DNA from: Dactylonectria macrodidyma
Lineage: Eukaryota; Ascomycota; Sordariomycetes; Hypocreales; Nectriaceae
NCBI GenBank assembly: GCA_020744425.1
Contig: JAGMUV010000023.1
Span: 806,001 to 870,000 of the forward strand
Reading direction: 5' to 3'
DNA length: 64,000 bases
Below the pieces are notes generated by a model. It was not told the origin of the DNA and did not search any database. It worked only from the letters and a program-made list of their open reading frames with translations. Positions 56,118 through 64,000 of the stretch are shown here, in pieces; position 1 is the stretch's first letter, and every line of letters begins with the position of its first letter. A program made the position numbers and the translations under genes.

Positions 56118-57568
56118 GCTGGTGTATGGATGATCTCATTTCCATAGCTTATTGTGTTCGCTTGTCAAATGTAGCTTATTCTTCATAATCCCTCCTCAAA
56201 CTGCTCGTACTAGTCAGCTTATGTCTCCTTTCTGAATTAGGGCCGGAATCTTTGCCCTTTTTCAGCCCTAGGCTTCAATAAAACTGCCGCCGTGTCTCGT
56301 AAACTCAATTGGTGTGGACTGCACTGTGACATCGTCAAACCTAGAACGCTAATTGACAAAGCAAAGCATGCCCCACTGAAGCCCTGGTGCAGGATCCATC
56401 TCGCAGCACAATATCGCGGTCACGCCGAAAGACATGAGACTCGCGAGGCAATGGAGTGTAATGAAGTAGCCGTATGAGGCAGTTCAATCCCACCCTCACG
56501 CTTACAGTAATAAGAAGCAGATACATATCACAGCGAAGGATTTGTGGCGTTCTCTCGTCAATGTGACGGAGTTAGACGAAGCGTCGCGTGGAGAACGCCT
56601 CAGGAGATCCTCGAGTCCTGTCGGCGAATATAAAGACGGCAAATAAGCTTATTACGAAACAATCAAGCTTATTGACGAATTAGCTTAGTCGGGCTCATCT
56701 TCGACAGCTGGAACGCGTGTCATTGAACGGCAATTCCTTTTAGCCATTGGTGCCGTTACGATGGTGACTTATGGCGTCACCGCAAGTACCGATTGCGTTT
56801 TCCAAACCTTGCAGCATCAATTCTGGTGCCTGCGATCGACCCACCTTCGCCACAGCGTACTACGTTGCACTCGTTCAGCATACATTGACAAGATTAATGC
56901 CGTAGCAGTCTATTATTTGAGGAAAGAGTATGTAGCGTTTTTATCATCTCTCCAGCAAGAACCTCGAAGCTGCTATTGTTGAACCGTTAATGAACAATTG
57001 CGTAGTAAAAATCCCATCTCTGACATCATTGCCATTATCAACGACCGGCTCCAACAGAAGATCCATGGATCACACCATAAGCGGCACCTTAGTCTCGGCG
57101 ATCGACAAACAAGCCCCCATCCGCGTGGCCAAGAAGCAGCCAATGTGGCCAAGAAGCAAGCCAAGGTGGCCAAGTGTAGCCAAGTTTTGCGGGCCATCCC
57201 AGCAAAGTGAGATTCAGCCCACCATGCTCCATCCTGCTAGTTTCTCTCGAACCATTCGATCCCGTTGACGTGCTCAGAACCATGTGTGTGTTAGGTATCG
57301 GTTGATCGCGCACATGATTCATCAAAACGCAAGGTCTCGTAGCGGACCGTCGGTGATGCCTTTGCTCTCCCCGAGTAGTGTAACCGCAAGGGGGGTTGCA
57401 AAGAGGATACCCTGACTGAGGTGGTTAGGGCTACTCCATCTTTCGGTGGAGTTGCTGGACCAAGGTTTCATACGGGTGATGTTCATATAAATGTCAATCC
57501 CCAGCCTGCTGTGACGTTGGCGGCCTGTCTTCACATCATTTTCTGTCCTACCATTGCCGTACTTTACC
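56118..57568. other. intergenic, no gene seen
   Basis: About 1.45 kb with only short ORFs. It includes duplicated AAGCTTATT motifs near 56645-56675 and a small tandem repeat at 57125-57182 (listed). Confidence 0.4.
57125..57182. repeat. short tandem repeat, unit of 20-21 bp
   Basis: GTGGCCAAG begins at 57125, 57145 and 57166. The first two copies are followed by AAGCA(A)GCCAA. It lies in non-coding sequence about 390 bp before the amino-acid transporter. Confidence 0.7.
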
Positions 57569-59207
57569 ATGGCATCAGATCTCAAAACGCCCGACTCAGG
57601 GTACGACCCCGAAGTCTCCGGGCTGCCTAGACGGTCTCCTTGGCTTGCATCCGCCTTCGGAGGCAACAAAGTCGTCATTGGGCCTCGAATCGAGCCCGTC
57701 GCGGAGCATCTGCTCGCAGATCTCAGTGACGGCGACCAAGCCGCTGTTAACATCGTGGACAAGCAGCTCGCCTCAGAGCAGGGCAATGGCATCCAGTACC
57801 GCACATGCTCATGGCAAAAGACGGCCGGCTTGCTGTTCAGCGAGTACATCGTGCTCTCTATCATGAGCTTTCCTTGGTCCTACAGCTTGCTCGGCCTCGT
57901 CCCTGGCCTGATTCTTACCGCAGTTGTCGCAGGTCTCGTGCTGTATACGAGTCTGGTGCTGTGGGAGTTTTGCTTGCGCCACCCCGAGGTCCGGGATGTC
58001 TGCGATGTCGGCCAGATGCTGTGGTGGAATAAGAGGTGGGCCTGGTGGTGGACGGCTATCATGTTTGTCGTCAACAACACCTTCATCCAGGCGCTTCATG
58101 TCCTCGTCGGCTCCATGTACATGAACACTATGACAGAGGCAGACACGATTCACGCATGTCGAACCGTCACATTTGCCATTGTCGTCACTATCCTGAGCTG
58201 GTTGGGCTCACTGCCACGCACTTTCAACATGCTCTCCAAACTAGGCTTTGGATCCGCGTTTTTCACATTCATCTCGGTGTTTCTAGCTACGGCATTTGCT
58301 GGTGCTCAAGGAAAACCTGCTGGCTATCCTGACCTTGGCGAGCCCATTATTTCCATCTGGACACCCAAAACTACGACGCTTGTGTCAGGAATGTCGGCCT
58401 TCATGAACATGAGTTACACCTTTATTGGTCAGACCACGATTCCTAGTTTCATTGCCGAGATGCGTGACCCTCGGTAAGTTCACGCCAAGAATAAAACAAC
58501 ATATACATGCACAGGGACTAATTTTCTTTAGTGACTTCCCAAAAGCATTGTGGGCTTGCACGATCGCTGAAATCGTCACTTTCAGCGTCGTCGGCTCCGT
58601 CATCTACGCTTACACTGGCAATCAGTACATGGTCGCCCCCGCCTTTGGAATTTTGACAGACACCTACAAGAAAGTATCGTACTCATTCATGGTGCCAACC
58701 ATCATATTTGTCGGATGCCTCTATGCTTCCGTCACGGGCAGATTTGTCTTCTTCCGCATGTTCAACGACTCACGCCACGTCACCGAACACACATTCAAGG
58801 GTTGGTTCTGGTGGGGTTTCGTCTTGCTCATCAGCTGGGTCGCTTCGTTCATCATTGCCGAAGTCATTCCCTTCTTTTCATCGCGTAAGTCTTGAACCTC
58901 ATGCTCGGTAAGGTATCCCGCTAATATGAATCCAGTTTTATCTGTCATGTCATCTCTGTTCAACTGCTGGTTCGGCTTCATCTTTTGGGGTCTAGCTTAC
59001 TTTCGCATGCGAAATGCCGACCTAAAGGTTGGAAGGAAGAGACAGCCCATCATTGATGCTGTGTCTGTTGTGCTGAATGTCATCATCATCCTTACTGGCT
59101 TCCTGTATCTCACATTGGGCACATACGTGAGCGTGCAGGGCATCATTGACCAATTCGAAGCTGGGGGCGTGGGAGGAGTTTTTACATGCAAGAGCAATGG
59201 TCTGTGA
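57569..59207 (+). CDS. amino acid transporter, AAAP family (neutral amino acid permease-like)
   Basis: Exons 57569-58473, 58532-58884 and 58936-59207 give 509 aa. A cytosolic N-terminus of about 85 residues precedes about 11 membrane segments. Family features are the first helix region WQKTAGLLFSEYIVLSIMSF and MSAFMNMSYTFIGQTTIPSFIAEMRDPRDFPKAL, the typical AAAP helix with the conserved Pro-Ser and DPRDFPKAL loop. VPTIIFVGCLYASVTGRFVFF follows. It resembles Neurospora mtr/N-system permeases (PF01490), proton-coupled importers of neutral and aromatic amino acids at the plasma membrane. Substrate specificity cannot be read. It has no evident link to its neighbours. Confidence 0.92.
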
Positions 59208-59920
59208 GAGATCGATCAGACTTATCATTCTAACTCAGCTAGTCTATACAAGTGAATAGTGACATAACGGAAACGATGTCAAATGACACATATACAGGGA
59301 AGCGCTTCTGATTAAGCAAAGATAAGTCTCCAACCTAGTAATCGCCTAGCCTAGTGACGCGAAGTTCGGGTCGCTTATGAGGCTTCTAAGTAGTACTTAC
59401 CCTATATAAAACACGAAGGAGCAAAACAGACGGGGATATAAAGAGATGGACGAGGCTTGCGAGGTGATTTGGTTAAATTCGAATAATATGGTCATGTCAA
59501 GTGCTTCCTATCATTTCTGCATGAAATTCAATGTCGATGGCTCGGGTATACAGTAACTGGTGAGTCGTGCCTAATTCATGCCAGTGAGGATGGGAGCACC
59601 CAGCTCTGTTGAGCTAAAATTGCAGTGAACTCGGGTGGACAGTCTATCTGTCGGATGTAAGCCCTGGTAAACAGGGATTTCTGAACGTCCGAGATCTATG
59701 TGATTGGTTGGTTTGCTCTCAGAAAGAGGTCGAATGCCGAGCCCACTTAGCAAGAGCCGATCTCATTCCGTGAGCAAATTTGGCAAGAGTTATCTAGCAG
59801 GCTGCAGGTATAAATGGCGAAGAATGAACACTCTCTTGGAAGATAAGTTCCTACTTTGCAGAAGGCATCTTCCTCATTACCAAGCCCATTTCTATTCATC
59901 GACATCAAAGTTTGTAACAA
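59208..59920. other. intergenic, no gene seen
   Basis: 3' flank of the transporter and 5' flank of a reductase remnant. No coding frame supported. Confidence 0.4.
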
Positions 59921-60090
59921 TGACCAACACCACCACCACGATCCTAAAAGACTCATGGGTCCTCGTCACCGCTACAAACAGCTACACTAGTAGTCACGTC
60001 GTAATGGAGCTTCTAAAGTAATGCCTCAAGGTTTGCGGTACTGTCCGGTAGAGCCCTGAAACAGACGCAGACTTCCGGTTTTGTGCCACC
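59921..60090 (+). pseudogene. remnant of an NAD(P)-dependent reductase (extended SDR / ketoreductase type)
   Basis: ATG 59921 begins a frame reading LKDSWVLVTATNSYTSSHVV then MELLK, stop, and in the same frame LKVCGTVR, stop, SPE. Fungal dihydroflavonol-reductase-like and aldehyde reductases begin with VLVTGANGxxASHVVxxLL and then KVRGTVR, so this is a decayed first exon. The cofactor glycines are changed and two stops are present. No continuation was found downstream. The identification rests on about 45 codons. Confidence 0.5.
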
Positions 60091-60440
60091 GAGGTATCAG
60101 CCACAGACAAAAGCCACGATTTGTTCCACAAAGGTAGTCATTCATACTTGTGGCTTCACTTCTTCAGGGTCGAAGTGCTTCAGGAATTATCATTGCAATA
60201 TTCAGTTGGGACATCACATTCTAGGAAGCGAAATCGCAGCTTATGCACGACCTTTCTCTCACGCAAAGTCTGAATTTACTAATTAATTATACACTTCACT
60301 GTCTCCAAAGATATCCGTGGGACCTCAAACACTTCAGCGTCATTCCCGGCAGTCGAGTGGCAGTTCAAAAACTTGTGCTCCTAATCGCTCCTGTCTGATG
60401 GTTGCTGAAGACATATGTGCAACCCAGAATTCCCCGGTAC

Positions 60441-62128
60441 TTAGTTATCCACCTTGACCGCTTCGTCGCCGGTCCCAGCGAACTGATCAACCTGCGTGCT
60501 AGCAAACTTGCGAGCGCTGACCTTGTGCTCAAAAAGAAGATCGAGTTCGCCATAGGTACGGTCCTTGGGCTCAGGGAGACGGAAGAAAGCCCAGATGAAA
60601 ATGAGGAGACACCAACCAGCCCAGAACAGACCGGTTTTCGCGCCCCAATTCCAAGAGTTGCGTCCAAGCATGCGAGGCATCAGCGCGTTGTTGATTAGAC
60701 CAGCCATGTTGTTGAAGTTGCGAGCCAAAACGATAGTCTTAGCCTTGAGACGGGTGGAAGGAATCTCTGCAACGATGGTGTAGCAGATTGGGCCGATAGC
60801 CATGTCATACATGAAAGTATAGAAAACCAGAAGGCTGCCGATGGCCCAGCTGGCGCCTGAATTAGAACGATTGACAAATCCCAAAGCACCAACGGCGAGG
60901 AGGATCAAGAAGAGTGAGCCCATGCCGAAAAGGTAGATGGTGCGGCGACCGAAACGTGCCATCCAGAACCAAGAGAGGACAACTCCAATAGCACCGACAG
61001 AGTACTGGAGAACATTGAAGTCCAGGGCCCTCTCAGGGGAAAGGCCAGCCTCGAGATAGAATTGAACCGAGTAACCCATGAGAACGCTACCGCAGAGCGC
61101 CTGGGCGGTATAGCTGATGGAAGCAATCTCTGTCCTTCGCAAGTCACTGCGCATAAAGCAGTGCCAGTAGTTCATTCCAGCGGAATTCTCCATCTCCATG
61201 TCGTTGGTAGCCTTGATGAGAGCCACCTGGGCGTCCGGGTTGAATGGGATATCACACTGCGACACAAGCTTGAGGATTGATCGCCGAGCGTCATCGAATC
61301 GTCCCTTACGGACTAGCCACCAAGGAGACTCGGGGGCAAACAGGGTGCCAATCATGATCAGGGGAGGCCAAACCCACTGAAGAGCAAATGGAATGCGGTA
61401 GGACATATCACCGCCCATGGAACTGAAGCCTCGGAGGACACCAGCCGCAATGAGCTGACCAATAACCCAGCAGAGGTTGACATAGGACGTCAGGTAAGGG
61501 CGAAGAATGACAGGTGCGATATCCGAAGAGTAGGCGAGAGTGAGAGTCTGGAAGACGCCCCACGGGATGCCGAGGAGGATGTTGCCGGCCAGGAGAACCG
61601 AGAGGTTGGGAGCGAAGAAGGGGAAAAACAGAAGGCAAATCATGAGGATCTGCGTGGCCATCATGGTTCGCTTATAGCCAAAGTTGTCCGAGACCCAGCC
61701 GTTGATGTAAAGACCGATGATCTGGCCGCACATGCCGCCGACTTGGATGTAGGTCTGCCAATCTGCAGAGATGATAGGGTTGCCGTCCGAGTCGGCCTCG
61801 TTGCCGAACTTCTGCTTGAAGCTGTTGCGCGCAGAGGGTAAGCAATTGGTCAATGCGACAAGACCCAACCAAGTTTGGAGCTAACTTACGCGTCATAACC
61901 GTAGAAGCTTCCGAGGAGGGACAGGTCGTATCCTTCCATGATAATTGCGGTCGAGAAAAGGAGGGAGAAGCCAATGGCCTTGGGGTACAAACGGATACTG
62001 TCGCGAATAGTAAGGCTGTGTTCGAGGTCGGTAGCCTCGCGGGCATCAGTTTTGTTGACATCCCAGCCCTTGCTGTCTGGAACTACATCCTCGACCTGAG
62101 TCGGGGAGATCTTGGGAGAAGACGACAT
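60441..62128 (-). CDS. MFS sugar transporter, alpha-glucoside (maltose) permease type
   Basis: Exons 62128-61890 and 61821-60441 give 539 aa with 12 membrane segments. Sugar-porter signatures are present: SLLGSFYGYDAFKQKFG after the first helix, GWVSDNFGYKRTMM, APESPWWLVRKGRFDDARRS, RFGRRTIYLFG and EIPSTRLKAKT. The GSFYGYDAF and SPWWLVRKGR forms are typical of fungal MAL/AGT-type alpha-glucoside:H+ symporters. It would act at the plasma membrane. Three CGG-N-CCG palindromes lie 311-610 bp upstream of its start and suggest control by a Zn2Cys6 regulator. ATG 62128 (MSSSPKISPTQ) is the first ATG of the frame. Confidence 0.93.
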
Positions 62129-63815
62129 GGTGATTGCGTCGGCTTCGGGGCCCGTTGGTGCAAACAAATTGAGAGAAGGGAGGCAGCTGTGCCAGAAATG
62201 ATGGGATTGGAACTCTCGAGCAAGCAGTTAGAGAGAATGGAGAAACACCGAGGAGGATGCGCTGGTTGGGTTTGAGTAAACTCGAGACAGTCTGGGGAAT
62301 CCGGGGTTTCTTATACAAATTCCACACGGACAGAGAGGCTCTTCTCCACGATCTCTCCACGTTCTTCAACCCCAGCTCCAGCGGTTTGTCCAAGGGGGAA
62401 GAGACTAGCCTGTTCCAAGGGCCAACCCGAGACTTCTCGTCGGACCGACAGTGAAACTGGGGGCACGTGCTGCACCATTCGGGGAAGGCTTCTGGAATCT
62501 TGCCTAAGAACCCAGCTAATCTCCGCCAAGACTCAAATTTTGCCTGTAGCAGATTCTCGTCGGCCCGACATGACATTCGATTCCAGGCCTCGCTAAGAGC
62601 AAAATAAACTGGCTAGAACCCCAAGATGTTTAAACGGAGCTTAACCTGTAGCCTTCCAATCCCCCAAGCACGGGCCCGTCTTGGCGGCTCGCTTTCCTCC
62701 GGGAGTTGGTTTCGACTCGTCCATCTTGTCGGTCCGACAAAGTTTCGTCTCCGCACGCGACACGAGAGCCCCCCCGGATTTTAGGTGTCTTGTTTATGGC
62801 CCTATTGAGTAGATTGACGCGCTCTGGCGCGTTCGCTTAAAACGCCCAGGGGGATCGTGTTTTAACGGGTGATGTTGAAATCTGTATCCTGTTCCAGACT
62901 CTATAGTCGTTTCTTAGGGGGTTGGCCACTTTCCCAAGCCTAACCACAGACATGAAGAAATACGATAGTTTTATCGGAAGCATCCAACACAGTCCCATCG
63001 CTGCATGACAAGTTCGCCGAGTTCAAACCTCACGTCTGCAGCTTGTAGGTCAAAAATTTCAGACTTTGTAAGTCACCCGAGTCCGCGTACAATCGAATGA
63101 TGCTTCCGAGATACGGGCCGAAAGCTCGTATAGAGCTGGCACTCGACCCTCAGCATAGAGCACCAGCGCTTCGTCCATACCACTCTCCTAGGGGTTGTAA
63201 ATGACGCAACTGCCCATTTCTAATACGTATGGAATTCAGCTGTAGGACCACGCATACGCGAAGTGTTCCCATCAAACCGCAATTCTGCACTGGGAAATCG
63301 GTAAGAGGGATGGGTCAATGTATCTTCTATTGGGCTGTAGCCAAGCAAGAGTGAGCGATATACTTGCTGATTTCGCCTTGTTGGCCATTAGTGCACGCTC
63401 CAGTACCTATAGGTAGGATGTTTGATGGAAGCCATGACGCATTGACACGTTGCGAGTGGACTAGCGCACGCGGTGCTGCTCTCCGCTTAAATGAGACGTG
63501 CTCTAAGTCAAAAGTTGCCTATAAAACAGGGCGACGTGCGCTTGGCTAGTGTGCGTTGAGCGGCCTGAGCGAGGACATGAAACAACCTGCCATCGGCCTC
63601 GATAATGAAGGCCGGGATGCTAAGAGCAAATTCTTGAAACATTGAGCTATGGGCAGATAGACTAGATCCGTAAACATGGAGAGCCCAGGCTGGGCGAACA
63701 ACTACAAGATGGTATAAAGGCAAAGCCTTGGAGTCAAGTGCTTGGAGTCAACTAGTCTGCCCAGTTGATCTTTTCAAGACTTCAACTACGGCAGAAGTCG
63801 TTCACATTAGTCCTC
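62129..63815. other. intergenic region with palindromic promoter sites
   Basis: 1.7 kb between the sugar transporter start and the next plus-strand gene. The first 600 bp hold the palindromes (listed). The rest shows no supported gene; a minus-strand ORF around 63.5-63.7 kb is of uncertain value. Confidence 0.4.
62439..62738. promoter_or_regulatory. three GTCGG-N-CCGAC palindromes
   Basis: GTCGGACCGAC at 62439-62449, GTCGGCCCGAC at 62559-62569 and GTCGGTCCGAC at 62728-62738. Each is an 11-bp inverted repeat with a one-base spacer; the third extends to a 15-bp palindrome TTGTCGGTCCGACAA, and the first two share TTCTCGTCGG. Inverted CGG half-sites are the classical target of Zn2Cys6 dimers. 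They lie in the promoter of the sugar transporter. Confidence 0.7.
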
Positions 63816-64000
63816 ATGGCATATATTCCTCGCGGATCAGACGTTGCGTCCTCTGACCGAATCATGTCGGATATTTTCACCCTCCTCGACGACATCCATG
63901 TTGACCTACAACTATTCACCTTGGGTGAACGACCACCTCAGAGCGCCACCGAACAGCATTCCTCGGCAAGCTCTGGATCGTCAGGCCAGGCTGATTTCCT
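63816..64000 (+). CDS. 5' end of an unidentified gene, cut by the window edge
   Basis: ATG 63816 opens a frame of 61 complete codons that is still open at the last base. It begins MAYIPRGSDVASSDRIMSD, continues with a helical FTLLDDIHVDLQLF, and becomes Ser-rich (SSASSGSSG). Upstream context is purine-poor and gives no clear TATA box. No family is recognised, and it could contain an intron. Confidence 0.45.
   Translation, partial: MAYIPRGSDVASSDRIMSDIFTLLDDIHVDLQLFTLGERPPQSATEQHSSASSGSSGQADF

Noticed and set aside
57125..57182. Three GTGGCCAAG units considered as a CRISPR-like or regulatory array
   Set aside because: Only three short units with 20-21 bp spacing and nearly identical spacers. 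This is a simple tandem repeat in a eukaryotic genome.
63508..63723. 71-codon minus-strand ORF near the right edge
   Set aside because: No recognisable family and no supporting splice or promoter context.

Overview
The window is genomic DNA of a filamentous ascomycete (Pezizomycotina, most likely a Sordariomycete). Short GT..AG introns of about 50-90 bp interrupt most genes. The content is typical of such fungi: a LaeA-like methyltransferase, Zn2Cys6 regulators, an NRPS-like enzyme, an isocyanide synthase, LysM and chitinase sequences, and a Copia retroelement with a RIP-like mutation pattern. It reads as an accessory, secondary-metabolism-rich region. I cannot name the species. All gene models were spliced by eye from frame continuity and family resemblance.

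Layout. 0.3-9.9 kb: a LaeA-like methyltransferase, a large Ser/Pro/Gln-rich protein, a single-pass membrane protein and a divergent Hsp70-like ATPase. 9.9-25.2 kb: a probable biosynthetic locus with a BAHD-type acyltransferase whose HXXXD motif reads HXXXG, a DIT1/PvcA-type isocyanide synthase, an adenylation-thiolation-acyltransferase protein, a siderophore-type MFS transporter and a tandem GNAT acetyltransferase. The isocyanide synthase and the A-T-acyltransferase together look like a split form of the fused isocyanide synthase-NRPS-like enzymes known from Aspergillus (CrmA type). This is the most interesting system here.

25.6-31.1 kb: a complete Ty1/Copia LTR element with 257-bp LTRs, a 5-bp target duplication (GTAGA) and a half-tRNA-type primer site. 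Its coding region is full of stop codons at Gln/Trp positions. 31.2-38.1 kb: a copper amine oxidase ending in SRL, a broken aldehyde dehydrogenase ending in SKL, and a broken amidase. This looks like a decaying peroxisomal amine-catabolism group.

38.5-47 kb: an F-box protein, a multi-LysM protein, the C-terminal part of a killer-toxin-like class V chitinase, a glutathione S-transferase pseudogene, and a Zn2Cys6-type regulator that has lost its zinc cluster and is joined to the start of a cupin gene. 47.8-54.2 kb: two related Zn2Cys6 regulators flank a quinone oxidoreductase-like MDR enzyme and an intact cupin. The divergent GST/cupin promoter segment exists twice (44.57-45.13 and 51.02-51.59 kb), which shows a segmental duplication with rearrangement.

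54.9-64 kb: an FAD/NADH oxidoreductase, an amino-acid transporter, a reductase remnant, an alpha-glucoside-type sugar transporter with three GTCGG-N-CCGAC palindromes in its promoter, and the 5' end of a further gene that runs off the right edge. I recognised no rRNA or tRNA gene and no CRISPR array.
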